Positions 15,774 through 24,377 of a DNA stretch of 64,000 nucleotides are shown one piece after another. The stretch covers positions 1 to 64,000 of the forward strand of contig JALHRR010000002.1 of assembly GCA_022841345.1 (NCBI GenBank), read 5' to 3'. Under the pieces are notes generated by a model. That model did not search any database. It had not been told where the DNA came from and saw only the letters and a list, made by a program, of their open reading frames with translations. Source of the stretch: Saprospiraceae bacterium. GTDB taxonomy: Bacteria; Bacteroidota; Bacteroidia; Chitinophagales; Saprospiraceae. The translations under genes and the position numbers were made by a program. Position 1 is the stretch's first letter, and each line of letters starts with the position of its first letter.

Positions 15774-18122
15774 ATGATGAATATATTATTAAAATTTTCT
15801 ATATATATAATTTGCCTCCTTCTTTTCTCTGTTACAGCCTTCTCTCAGTTCGCTAATGTTCAGTTTGAAATTAGCGGAAAAGTCCTGGACGAAAATACCA
15901 AACAGCCCGTATCCTTCCTTCAGGTCGCTGCATTCAAGGGAGAAGAAACAATCCCACTTGCTTCAGCAGAGACTGACCTTAATGGTAACTTTAGTCTGCC
16001 CATTAATAAAGGTATTTACACCTTAAAGTTTTTCTTGTTGGGATATGAAGACAAATCGATTCCAAATGTACTTGTTGAATCAAATGTGAATTTAGGCGAA
16101 ATTTCTATTGCTGATGAATCTATGGAGCTGGGTGAAGTTGTGGTCCAGAGTTCAAAACTTCAAATGCGAACCAATGTGGAAGGTCTTTCCATTAATCCCG
16201 ATCAGAATCTTTCCAATCTGGGTGGAACTTTGCTGGACATTCTTAGGAATACTCCTTCTGTCAGTGTAAGCGATGACGGTTCAGTGTCTCTGCGTGGAAG
16301 TTCAGGAACCAATGTGCTGATCAACGGCCGGAATTCCTCACTTACTCAAAATTTGGACAGAATACCGGCGTCTGCGATCGAACAAATAAAAATTATTAAT
16401 AATCCTAACGCCCGCTATGATGCCGAAGCAGAAGCAGGAATCATTGATATCATTCTCAAAAAAGGAGATAATCTGGGCACTAATGCGAATATTGATGCCC
16501 TTTATGGCACAAGGGGACGTATGAATTTGGGAGCCCAACTCAATCATCGTTCGGTTGAATTCAATATATATGGCGGATACAACTTAAGGCGATGGCTTAA
16601 TGTAGGTACCCGGATCAGAGACCGTGAAATTTTTGGAGATGGTGAGTTTTTGCGACAAGAAACGGCCAGTCAAAGCGACAATCTTGGTCACAATTTCACA
16701 TATGGAGGAGATTATTATTTCGGAAAAAATATTCTAAGCTATGAGGGAGTTTACAGCACAAGTCTGGACAAGGATTTGAACACACTTTACTCCCGCTTGA
16801 CTGGAATAGAATCAGGACAATTACTCCAGGAATATGTTAGAAGAAATACTGAGTCAGAAACGGATGATGGTCTTGATAATGCATTGATCTACGAACGGAC
16901 CTTTGATAATAAAGAACGTTCATTTAAAATGATTGCCAGCCAATCCTATACGAATCAGTATAAAACGCAACAAATAGATATTTTCAGAGATGTACAAACT
17001 CCCGGATTCGATCCGGAAGGGCAGGAGAGAGCTTTCACGGATGAAAAACGTTTCAATTATATTTTTCAGGCTGATTACATCCATCCTCTGAATGAAAGTA
17101 TGAAAATGGAAGCAGGACTGAAGTCTAATATCAGAAACTTTGAATACGATTATGACTTTGCACGCTTCAATGAAGTTGGACAAATATTTGAAGAAGATCC
17201 TGCAGTTAGTAATCGATTTGATTATAAGGATAGAATTCACGCGGCATATTTTATTCTTTCCAGATCCTCTGCTAAGTGGGATGTAACTGTGGGATTGAGA
17301 GGAGAATTAACTAATTTTGAAACTTACCTCTACAATACTGATCAGCGAAATAATCAAAACTATTTCAATTTATTTCCAAGTGTTCAGATGCTATATCGCC
17401 TGGATGATCAGCATGCTGCCAAATTCACTTACAGCAGAAGGATAGATCGTCCAACGGCATGGAGATTAAATCCATTCCCGGACATAACGGATTCATTGAA
17501 TGTGAGAAGAGGAAATCCTAATCTACAGCCTGAATTAATTAACTCCCTGGAGTTGGGTCATATTTTTGAACAGGATAAAGCAAGCTTTACAACTAATTTC
17601 TTTTACCGGCAAGTCAATGGTCAGTTGGATTTCATCACTTATGTTGAAGATGGTATTTCTTACTCTCAGCCGGAAAATCTAAATAGCGCAGAATCATACG
17701 GAGTAGAAGCAATCGGAGTTTCAGAGTTTGCCACATGGCTTACCCTTACAGGAAGTGCTACAGCTTTCATGATCGATGTGGATGGTTCCAATATCAGCGA
17801 TGAATTTATAAACAGCGGTGTCGCATTTAATACCAAAATCACAACTGATTTCCGGCTACCGCTGGGATTTACTTTGCAGTTTGTCTTCAATTACGATTCA
17901 CCTGAAATCGAAGCGCAGGGCAGAGACCTCGAACAATATTTTATGGATGCCAGTATTCAAAAGACTTTGTTCAATAAAAAAGCGTCTGTATCTCTGAGTG
18001 TGAGCGACATATTTGATACTCGTCGCTTCGCTGGTAACAGCTTGACTGACACCTTCTCACAAACTTTCTATTCCAAAAGAGAAACCAGAATTTTTCTGCT
18101 TAGTGCGAAGTACAGTATCTGA
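15774..18122 (+). CDS. TonB-receptor-like outer membrane beta-barrel protein
   Basis: This 782-residue protein has a signal peptide (residues 1-24, ending VTAFSQ). Residues 31-125 form a carboxypeptidase-regulatory-like sandwich (FEISGKVLDENTKQPVSFLQ ... NFSLPINKGIYTLKFFLLG). A plug-like region spans about 140-230 (LLDILRNTPSVSVSDDGSVS, then IPASAIEQIKIINNPNARYD). The rest is an outer-membrane barrel ending in FLLSAKYSI with a terminal hydrophobic strand. It matches the Bacteroidota 'outer membrane beta-barrel family', relatives of TonB-dependent receptors. No SusD partner is next to it, so the cargo is unknown. It is bracketed by repeat elements B and C. The ATG at 15777 is an equally possible start. 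Confidence 0.85.
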   Translation: MMNILLKFSIYIICLLLFSVTAFSQFANVQFEISGKVLDENTKQPVSFLQVAAFKGEETIPLASAETDLNGNFSLPINKGIYTLKFFLLGYEDKSIPNVLVESNVNLGEISIADESMELGEVVVQSSKLQMRTNVEGLSINPDQNLSNLGGTLLDILRNTPSVSVSDDGSVSLRGSSGTNVLINGRNSSLTQNLDRIPASAIEQIKIINNPNARYDAEAEAGIIDIILKKGDNLGTNANIDALYGTRGRMNLGAQLNHRSVEFNIYGGYNLRRWLNVGTRIRDREIFGDGEFLRQETASQSDNLGHNFTYGGDYYFGKNILSYEGVYSTSLDKDLNTLYSRLTGIESGQLLQEYVRRNTESETDDGLDNALIYERTFDNKERSFKMIASQSYTNQYKTQQIDIFRDVQTPGFDPEGQERAFTDEKRFNYIFQADYIHPLNESMKMEAGLKSNIRNFEYDYDFARFNEVGQIFEEDPAVSNRFDYKDRIHAAYFILSRSSAKWDVTVGLRGELTNFETYLYNTDQRNNQNYFNLFPSVQMLYRLDDQHAAKFTYSRRIDRPTAWRLNPFPDITDSLNVRRGNPNLQPELINSLELGHIFEQDKASFTTNFFYRQVNGQLDFITYVEDGISYSQPENLNSAESYGVEAIGVSEFATWLTLTGSATAFMIDVDGSNISDEFINSGVAFNTKITTDFRLPLGFTLQFVFNYDSPEIEAQGRDLEQYFMDASIQKTLFNKKASVSLSVSDIFDTRRFAGNSLTDTFSQTFYSKRETRIFLLSAKYSI

Positions 18123-18245
18123 TTTTTTGATTTCACACTTCCACCACCTCTGCCCGAAGTAGCTTTCAGCTAAGAGCGCACGCGGCACTCTCACAGGCTG
18201 TTCCACTTTTATTACTGCAACCAGGAACGAGTTAAACCGGATGGA

Positions 18246-18510
18246 GGTGATGTCTTCCTGCGCCTTCGGCTTGAAAGGTGATGTTTCTTCCTGGCTACGC
18301 CATGAAGAAGTGATGTCTTTGTTTTATTTTTCAGCTATGCCTCAATAAAACAAAGGTGATGTGCGTGCGGAGCCCGCGGTTGAGTTCGGAGTGTAGAGTG
18401 TGAGTTTGTATGGGTGTGAGTCTCTTTCTCTTTCTCTTTCTCTTTCTCTTTCTCTTTCTCTTTCTGTTATATATGGCCCACTCCCAAACCCTTCACTCAC
18501 AACGGCTGTT
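18246..18510 (+). repeat. Four-hairpin GGTGATGT element C with extended tail
   Basis: The octamer begins at 18246, 18277, 18309 and 18355, so the spacings are 31, 32 and 46. The hairpins are CTT/AAG with an inner GCC-TTC-GGC, then TTCTTC-c-TGGC/GCCA-t-GAAGAA with loop TAC, then a perfect 12-bp stem CTTTGTTTTATT/AATAAAACAAAG. The fourth is GCGTGC-GGA-GCCCGC. The tail matches element B up to the GGCTGTT at 18504. It lies downstream of the receptor gene in the 561-bp gap 18123-18683. Confidence 0.85.
18420..18466. repeat. (CTCTTT)n hexanucleotide microsatellite
   Basis: There are about seven uninterrupted copies of the hexamer inside the tail of element C. Element B has about three degenerate copies at the same place. 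The same hexamer forms the Lys-Glu tract of the coding region at 18957-20255. Confidence 0.9.
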
Positions 18511-18605
18511 TGCTAGAAGCTGTTTGCCAGAAGCCACAAGCCAGAAGACGGCTGTTTTCTCGCAGCTCGTGTCTCGCAGCTCAAAGCTTCTTCTTCCCGG
18601 CTGTT
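18504..18605 (+). repeat. GGCTGTT word array 2
   Basis: GGCTGTT begins at 18504, 18550 and 18599 (spacings 46 and 49), with another at 18196 before element C. Between them lie GCCAGAAGCCACAAGCCAGA and CTCGCAGCTCGTGTCTCGC, again short tandem words. The 18162 region also carries GTAGCTTTCAGCTA, which recurs at 34932 and 35112. Confidence 0.75.
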
Positions 18606-18621
18606 CCTTCTCCTGCAAACT

Positions 18622-18650
18622 AAAAAAGCAACCCCAAATGGAGTTGCTCT
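18622..18650 (-). terminator. Terminator after secG
   Basis: On the minus strand a stem AGCAAC...GTTGCT with two further G-C pairs inside is followed by TTTTTT. It lies 34 bp beyond the secG stop. Confidence 0.75.
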
Positions 18651-18683
18651 GATTCTGCTATATCGCTTTTAGGAAGCTTTCTC

Positions 18684-18947
18684 TTATTGGGACAACAATG
18701 GAACGTCTGTAGCACCCGGCGCGTCAATAAAGACTGCGGCTAATACACACAATATCATTAATGTGGCTGCCAAACCCCAGGTGATCTTCACAATGAAGTC
18801 TGCAGATTTCGCTGCTCCAAACATTTGGTTTGCTCCGGCACCACCAAAAGTGGAATCAATTCCTCCTCCTTTTGGATTCTGGATCAATACCGCTGCCATC
18901 AAAACAACACATACCAGAGCGATCAAAATTGTAATTCCAGTTAACAT
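18684..18947 (-). CDS. secG: Preprotein translocase subunit SecG
   Basis: This 87-residue protein has two hydrophobic helices (about 3-20 and 52-73). The SecG signature VLIQNPKGGGIDSTFGGAGA lies between them. It joins SecY and SecE in the inner-membrane translocon. It is the last gene of the miaB-sigma54-lptE-TPR cluster, 9 bp after the preceding gene, and is followed by a terminator. Confidence 0.95.
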   Translation of the reverse strand: MLTGITILIALVCVVLMAAVLIQNPKGGGIDSTFGGAGANQMFGAAKSADFIVKITWGLAATLMILCVLAAVFIDAPGATDVPLLSQ

Positions 18948-18956
18948 AACTTATGA

Positions 18957-20255
18957 TTATGATTTTAATTTTTTAATTAGACCTGCAAAGTAACTACTTT
19001 TTTCCGGATATATCAAGCGCAATTTCTCATATATTCTTTCAGATAAATCAAAATGACCCTGCCTGGCCAGCAATGCCGCATATGTTTCTGAAGCAATATC
19101 ATCACTAAATTCCAGGCTACTATAGATTTCTTCCTCCAGTTTGTTTTTCTTGTTCAGTTTCTTTTTCTTCTTATTTTTCTTTTTTAGCTTGCTTTTCTCT
19201 TTAGTTTTATGCTTGTGTTTCTCCTTCTCCTTCTCATTCTCATTCTCTTTCTCCTTCTCCTTCTCTTTCTCTTTCTCTTTCTCTTTGCTTAGTTTTTTCA
19301 CTTCAATACCCTCCCCCTTTTTTTCAGCAGTATTATGGGCCTCTATTTGATTTACATCTTTTTCATCCGCCATCTGCAATTTCTTTTGATTTTGTAGCCA
19401 TTGAACAAAGGCAGATGGCTGAAATGCTTCAGTTGAATCCATAGCTGATGTTTGAACTGAGAGAAATTCATTTTTATCTACATGAGAAATATTTTCCATT
19501 GAACGCTCATTAGTATCCTTTTTGGTGTTGCCGGTTATTTCAACTTTTATTTCTTCTTCGCCATCTATCTCCGGCACTTTTTCTTCTACCAGGACTAATT
19601 CCAATGGTATCTCTTCTAGTTCTTTTGCTCCAACATTATCAGCAATCCAGACTGAATACATATGGTCCAGATTTTCCTGAATGTAGGTAGCCCAATCAAA
19701 TTGTTTTTTTTCTAAAGCATCTTCTTCAAGGATTGGAAGCGCTGCTGAATATTCAAATTGGCTGCTCTCTGATCTTGTTTCAACCTCTGATTCTGTTTTT
19801 AATAAATATTCAAAAACGGGTAATTCTTCAATTTCAACAACTTCCATTTTTTGGGGAATCTCCCAACCAAATGAAACCGGTGCCTGCATTTCGTCTAAAA
19901 ATTGAACCCAATCCCATGCATTCTCCATCGGCTGGTCATGTGTTGGAATTTCTGCAGCGAATAATTCATTAATTTCCGGATTTTCAAATACCGGTTCCTC
20001 ATTCACTTTATCAAAATTAAATGATCTGCTTCTCCAATCGAACAATTGAGCGCTGTTGGGCCATTGTAACAACAATTGTTGCCACAATCCTTCTTCTACA
20101 GCTCCATGGTGTAAAAATTGCCATTTTGCCAGAACCAGTTTATACGAAGCTACTGAGGGATATTGAAATACCATTTTGAGGATTTCGTCCTGCGAAGTCC
20201 CATAAAGTGCATTATCATCGCTGATCCATTTTGCCAGTTGTTCGGATGCTTTCAT
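18957..20255 (-). CDS. TPR-like protein with a long Lys-Glu repeat
   Basis: This 432-residue cytoplasmic protein comes from the conserved lptE-secG cluster. Residues 1-70 are helical (QLAKWISDDNALYGTSQDEI). The middle is acidic and poorly ordered. Residues about 325-375 are a Lys/Glu/Asn tract built from the hexanucleotide repeat at 19207-19285, running into a Lys-rich stretch. The last 45 residues (ETYAALLARQGHFDLSERIY, then EKLRLIYPEKS) look like one TPR-type helical hairpin, a typical end for this gene family in Bacteroidota. The role is unknown. The charged tract is probably a variable linker; because the unit is 6 bp, length changes keep the frame. Confidence 0.7.
   Translation of the reverse strand: MKASEQLAKWISDDNALYGTSQDEILKMVFQYPSVASYKLVLAKWQFLHHGAVEEGLWQQLLLQWPNSAQLFDWRSRSFNFDKVNEEPVFENPEINELFAAEIPTHDQPMENAWDWVQFLDEMQAPVSFGWEIPQKMEVVEIEELPVFEYLLKTESEVETRSESSQFEYSAALPILEEDALEKKQFDWATYIQENLDHMYSVWIADNVGAKELEEIPLELVLVEEKVPEIDGEEEIKVEITGNTKKDTNERSMENISHVDKNEFLSVQTSAMDSTEAFQPSAFVQWLQNQKKLQMADEKDVNQIEAHNTAEKKGEGIEVKKLSKEKEKEKEKEKEKENENEKEKEKHKHKTKEKSKLKKKNKKKKKLNKKNKLEEEIYSSLEFSDDIASETYAALLARQGHFDLSERIYEKLRLIYPEKSSYFAGLIKKLKS
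19207..19285. repeat. Coding hexanucleotide repeat (Lys-Glu tract)
   Basis: Repeats of CTCCTT, CTCATT and CTCTTT on the plus strand encode alternating Lys-Glu and Asn-Glu on the minus strand. Unit and orientation equal the intergenic CTCTTT run at 18420-18466, about 0.8 kb away. Confidence 0.9.
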
Positions 20256-20276
20256 ATCTCGTAATATACAGGATGT

Positions 20277-20780
20277 CTACCAATCCGTGAAAGCTTTATT
20301 GAAAATATCTTCTACCAATTGCTCATAAATCACCAAAATCAAGCCTTCCTGCACATCTAAAAGATTCTGGTCGGTGCCAAAATCACTGAAATAAGTGAAG
20401 TTGTTCTTCCAGTTTTTCTTTTCATCCTTGTGATTGATGAAATTCACAGTCACCACAATCTCGAGCCGGTTAATAGCTACTGTCTCACCAGGTTGGGGAG
20501 CAACCGGATTTACCTTGAAATCTGCAATATTGCCAGTAAATTCAACATCGGGTTGTTCCTCATTCCATACGAGGCGGGACTCATTCCGGATTTTGTCCTT
20601 TAATCTTTCTGAAAATTGCTGACCAATCGCCGGGGGAGCATTTAATGCCCTGATTTCAAAAACCGGCACATAAAAAGTAGTCACATCAGGCGGAATGCTG
20701 ATTCCTTTGAAAGAATAGCAACCCAATTCTGAAAGGGCAATAATAGAAAGTAATAGTATAAGTCTGTTCATCTTGCCCAT
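20277..20780 (-). CDS. lptE: LptE-family LPS-assembly lipoprotein
   Basis: This 167-residue lipoprotein has a hydrophobic leader ending in ELGCYSF, with Cys as the likely lipid site. FKGISIPPDVTTFYVPVF and the sheet-helix pattern (APPAIGQQFSERLKDKI, FTGNIADFKVNPV, VVTVNFINH) match the Bacteroidota LptE family. The protein plugs the LptD barrel and delivers LPS to the outer leaflet. The start may be the inner ATG at 20771. It lies 4 bp after the sigma-54 activator gene. Confidence 0.85.
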   Translation of the reverse strand: MGKMNRLILLLSIIALSELGCYSFKGISIPPDVTTFYVPVFEIRALNAPPAIGQQFSERLKDKIRNESRLVWNEEQPDVEFTGNIADFKVNPVAPQPGETVAINRLEIVVTVNFINHKDEKKNWKNNFTYFSDFGTDQNLLDVQEGLILVIYEQLVEDIFNKAFTDW

Positions 20781-20784
20781 AACT

Positions 20785-22068
20785 TCAATCAGGTAGGTTG
20801 TATTGTTTAATTTTCCTGTAAAGTGTGCGTTCTGAAATGCCTAATTCCGCGGCAGCTTCTTTTCTGCGGCTATTAAATTTCTTCAGGGCCTTGATTATCA
20901 TTCCCTTTTCCATTTCTTCCAGAGACAGATTTTCTTCTATGATTTCAGAATCCTCATATTGCTGAGCCAAATTATTGTCAACAATCACTGGTCTGGAATC
21001 CCGGCGTTCAAACATATCATCCTTTTCCGATTGATATCCGTGCATGGAAGATACTTGTTGATTACTGATTCCATGATCTCTCACACCCGGCAAAAGTGTC
21101 GCCATTGTATGATTGTCAGGTATTTGAAGGTCATTTGATCGTATCAAACCGAATACCAGGGATTTCAGCTCATTCAAGTCGGACTTCATGTCAAACAACA
21201 ACTTGTATAATATTTCTCTCTCATCCAGATTTCCATTCGGATCATTGCCGAATCTGCCCGGAACCGGTAGATTGCGCTGAAGCAGATGTGGTGCATTTTT
21301 CTGGATATCCAGATCTGTCACCATTTTATCCACAGCCAGCACTGAAATTTGCTCAGCAAAATTCTTGAGCTCCCGGATATTTCCCGGCCAGTTATAATTT
21401 TCCAAAATCACCCTGGCGCTGTCCGTCAACTGTATCGGCTGGGCATGGTATTTTTCTGCAAAATCCAGAATGAACTTGCGCAACAACATATATATATCTT
21501 CCCGCCTTTCTCTCAAAGCAGGAACTTTGATGGGCACAGTATTTAACCTGTAGAAAAGATCCTCTCTGAATCTGTTGGCTTTGATTTTTTCGTCCAGATG
21601 CACATTGGTTGCAGCAATGACACGGACATTTGTCTTTTGTACTTTAGAAGCACCAACTCTTAAAAATTCCCCTGTTTCTAATACCCGCAGCAGATAAGCT
21701 TGTGTATCCAGCGGCATTTCACCGATTTCATCCAGAAATATAGTCCCACCATCTACTGTCTCAAAATATCCTTTTCTCTCTCCGGTAGCCCCTGTGAAGG
21801 AGCCTTTTTCATGTCCAAATAATTCTGAATTGATAGTTCCTTCCGGTATGGCCCCACAGTTGACTGCAATAAATTTGTTGTGTTTACGTGGGCTGAGATT
21901 GTGAATGATTTTGGAAAATACTTCTTTCCCGACACCACTTTCTCCTGTAATCAAAACTGTAAGGTCAGTGGCTGCCACACGTACTGCTGTGCTCAATGCA
22001 TGATCCAGTGCGTCCGAAGACCCGATAATTCCAAATCTTTGTTTAATACTTTGTAACTGCGGATCCAT
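20785..22068 (-). CDS. Sigma-54-dependent transcriptional activator
   Basis: This 427-residue protein starts almost directly with the AAA+ domain: Walker A GESGVGKE at 42-49, the sigma-54 contact loop GSFTGA at 89-94 and Walker B FLDEIGE at 111-117. An R-finger region follows. A C-terminal Fis-type HTH ends in RRKEAAAELGISERTLYRKI. It has no receiver or GAF domain, so its activity must be controlled in trans or by abundance. The usual GAFTGA loop is GSFTGA. It is the second gene of the miaB-to-secG cluster, a conserved arrangement in the phylum. Confidence 0.93.
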   Translation of the reverse strand: MDPQLQSIKQRFGIIGSSDALDHALSTAVRVAATDLTVLITGESGVGKEVFSKIIHNLSPRKHNKFIAVNCGAIPEGTINSELFGHEKGSFTGATGERKGYFETVDGGTIFLDEIGEMPLDTQAYLLRVLETGEFLRVGASKVQKTNVRVIAATNVHLDEKIKANRFREDLFYRLNTVPIKVPALRERREDIYMLLRKFILDFAEKYHAQPIQLTDSARVILENYNWPGNIRELKNFAEQISVLAVDKMVTDLDIQKNAPHLLQRNLPVPGRFGNDPNGNLDEREILYKLLFDMKSDLNELKSLVFGLIRSNDLQIPDNHTMATLLPGVRDHGISNQQVSSMHGYQSEKDDMFERRDSRPVIVDNNLAQQYEDSEIIEENLSLEEMEKGMIIKALKKFNSRRKEAAAELGISERTLYRKIKQYNLPD

Positions 22069-22083
22069 TCCGGCACTTTTATT

Positions 22084-23517
22084 TTATTGACAAATTTCTC
22101 CTAATAAGGTGGCACTGGTGGATTCAGTGACTCTCACCATGACGTAATCCGCAGGTTTTACATTGGCTGCTTTTGGAAATACAATGACCTTATTTTGTGA
22201 GTTTCTTCCTGCAAAATGTAGGCTGGATTTTTTGGAATCTCCTTCCACCAATATTTTATAAACTTTCCCTACTTCCTTTAAATTATCTTCATGTGAGATA
22301 GCCCGTTGCACAGTGATCACTTCTGCCAGTCTTCGCTTTTTGACTTCTTCAGGAATATCATCTACAAGTTTTCTGGCTGCCATCGTACCCGGTCTTTCAG
22401 AATAGGCAAACATGTACGACATAGTGTATCTGGCATATTGTATCATAGAGACGGTATCCTGATGTTCCTCTTCTGTCTCGGAGCAAAACCCTGTTATCAC
22501 GTCTGCTGAAATGGCACAATCCGGGATGATTCTATAAATCGCATCCACTCGCTCTTTGTACCATTCTCTGTCATATGTTCTGTTCATCAATTCCAAAATT
22601 CTGGAATTTCCGGACTGAACAGGAAGGTGTATATAATTGCATATATTTTCATATTCTGCAATGGTGTAGAGCACTTCGTCGGTTATATCTTTCGGATGGG
22701 AGGTTGAAAATCGCACTCTCAGATCAGGATGAATATCAGCTACCATTCTGAGCAATTTGGCAAAATTATAGTGCTCATTGCTTTCAGGATGATCCCATTT
22801 GTAGGAGTCTACATTTTGACCCAGCAAGGTTACTTCTCTAAATCCCTGATCAAACAAATCCTGAGCTTCAGCCAGGATACTGAATGGATCCCTGCTGCGT
22901 TCACGTCCCCGGGTGAAAGGCACTACACAAAAAGAACACATATTATCACAACCTCTCATGATAGAGATGAATCCGCAGATTCCATTTGATCCCAGACGCA
23001 CCGGACTGATATCCGCATATGTTTCTTCACGGGACAAAAGTACATTGATCCCTTTTTCCCCATCTTCTGCGCTTTCGACCAGCTCAGGTAATGTTCTGTA
23101 AGCATCAGGTCCGATCACCAGATCCACCAGTTTTTCCTCCTCCATGAGTTTCTGCTTCAATCGTTCCGCCATGCATCCAAGTACTCCTATCAGAGTGCCG
23201 GGTTTTTTGCGTTTGATTTTGCGAAATAATTGAAGCCTTTTTCTGACAGTTTCTTCCGCTTTCTCCCGAATCGAGCAGGTATTGATCAGTATTAGATCTG
23301 CTTCAAATACATCCCTGTGGGAAACAAATCCCGCACCCTCCAGAATCGATGCGACGATTTCACTATCTGAAAAATTCATCTGGCAGCCATAACTTTCTAT
23401 GTAGAATTTCTTGAGTCCTGCCGTATTTTTGATCTCGTCTTTTGCCCAGACTTCACCCTGTCTTTCCTCGATGATCTCTTTATGAAGGCCTGTCAGAGTA
23501 GGATTATTAACGTACAT
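22084..23517 (-). CDS. miaB: tRNA-2-methylthio-N6-dimethylallyladenosine synthase
   Basis: The enzyme adds the methylthio group to i6A37 of tRNAs. From ATG 23517 the product is 477 residues. The N-terminal auxiliary-cluster cysteines are at about 45 (ESYGCQMN), 81 (INTCSIRE) and 115 (GVLGCMAE), and the radical-SAM CxxxCxxC is at 190-197 ([10 protein letters not shown]). A C-terminal TRAM domain follows ([13 protein letters not shown] ... YVMVRV). The longer frame to 23595 is rejected because a TATCTTTG promoter box lies at 23545-23552, inside it. It is the first gene of the cluster leading to secG and is divergent from aroE. Confidence 0.93.
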   Translation of the reverse strand: MYVNNPTLTGLHKEIIEERQGEVWAKDEIKNTAGLKKFYIESYGCQMNFSDSEIVASILEGAGFVSHRDVFEADLILINTCSIREKAEETVRKRLQLFRKIKRKKPGTLIGVLGCMAERLKQKLMEEEKLVDLVIGPDAYRTLPELVESAEDGEKGINVLLSREETYADISPVRLGSNGICGFISIMRGCDNMCSFCVVPFTRGRERSRDPFSILAEAQDLFDQGFREVTLLGQNVDSYKWDHPESNEHYNFAKLLRMVADIHPDLRVRFSTSHPKDITDEVLYTIAEYENICNYIHLPVQSGNSRILELMNRTYDREWYKERVDAIYRIIPDCAISADVITGFCSETEEEHQDTVSMIQYARYTMSYMFAYSERPGTMAARKLVDDIPEEVKKRRLAEVITVQRAISHEDNLKEVGKVYKILVEGDSKKSSLHFAGRNSQNKVIVFPKAANVKPADYVMVRVTESTSATLLGEICQ

Positions 23518-23544
23518 GCTTGTATCTTTTTCAAAATTGGATCG

Positions 23545-23552
23545 CAAAGATA
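23545..23552 (-). promoter_or_regulatory. Candidate -7 box for miaB
   Basis: On the minus strand TATCTTTG fits TAnnTTTG exactly and lies 28 bp before ATG 23517. No TTG is seen at the expected -33 position. The 95-bp divergent region with aroE is short, so promoters must overlap. Confidence 0.5.
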
Positions 23553-23612
23553 CTAATTTTGTATCTGGATATGTCATTTTGACAGGTTTCTGCATTTAGA
23601 AAAATTGTTCTT

Positions 23613-24365
23613 ATGAAAGTACTTCGTCGTTTTGGGCTCATTGGATATCCCTTATCACATTCTTTCTCTGCACAACATTTTGCTGCTAAGTTTGAAAGAG
23701 AAGGAATTCTGGATGCAGAGTACAGCTTGTTTCCTTTGGAAAAAATAGAACAGGTACAAGATCTCAAAGAAAATGTAGCAGGTCTTCAGGGTCTGAATGT
23801 TACGATCCCTTACAAGACTGCTGTCATGGATTATCTGGATGAACTTGATCCTGCTGCTGAAGCCATTGGGGCTGTTAATACTATTCATATTTTGGATGGG
23901 TCCTGGAAAGGCTACAACACAGATGTTTATGGTCTGGAACAATCCTTACTCACATCATTTACTCCGGAGAATAATAAAGGTGTCCTTATCCTTGGTACAG
24001 GAGGTGCTGCTAAAGCGGCAGCATATGTTATGAAAAAATGGAACCTTGAATTTCAGTTTGTCAGCCGGACTCCCTCAGCTGAAAATGAAATTCAGTATAC
24101 AGAACTTACACATGAGTTGCTGAAAGACATACAATTAATCATTCAAACAACTCCATTGGGGATGCATCCTCATAATGAAACCTGCCCTCCTATACCATTT
24201 GAATTATTGAATGAGCAACATTTCCTCTTCGACATGGTTTACAATCCTGAAAAAACGATATTTTTGAGCGCCGGAATGGAAAGAGGCTGCAAAGGAATGA
24301 ACGGACATCTGATGTTCCTGTTGCAAGCCGAAAAAGCCTGGACAATCTGGAATCAAATATTATAA
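23613..24365 (+). CDS. aroE: Shikimate dehydrogenase
   Basis: This 250-residue enzyme reduces 3-dehydroshikimate to shikimate with NADPH. The substrate motif is GYPLSHSFSAQHF (Ser15, Ser17). The catalytic Lys68 is in GLNVTIPYKTAV, Asn89 in AIGAVNT and Asp104 in NTDVYG. The dinucleotide motif is GTGGAAKA at about 128-135. Length is slightly short but complete (typical 260-280). It is followed 12 bp later by the proline dehydrogenase gene. Confidence 0.95.
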   Translation: MKVLRRFGLIGYPLSHSFSAQHFAAKFEREGILDAEYSLFPLEKIEQVQDLKENVAGLQGLNVTIPYKTAVMDYLDELDPAAEAIGAVNTIHILDGSWKGYNTDVYGLEQSLLTSFTPENNKGVLILGTGGAAKAAAYVMKKWNLEFQFVSRTPSAENEIQYTELTHELLKDIQLIIQTTPLGMHPHNETCPPIPFELLNEQHFLFDMVYNPEKTIFLSAGMERGCKGMNGHLMFLLQAEKAWTIWNQIL

Positions 24366-24377
24366 TCACAACATTAC

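Noticed and set aside
16338-17240. Minus-strand frames within the receptor gene
   Set aside because: They are complements of a clearly coding barrel sequence.
19141-19350. Plus-strand Phe/Ser-rich frame
   Set aside because: It is the complement of the Lys-Glu tract of the minus-strand gene.
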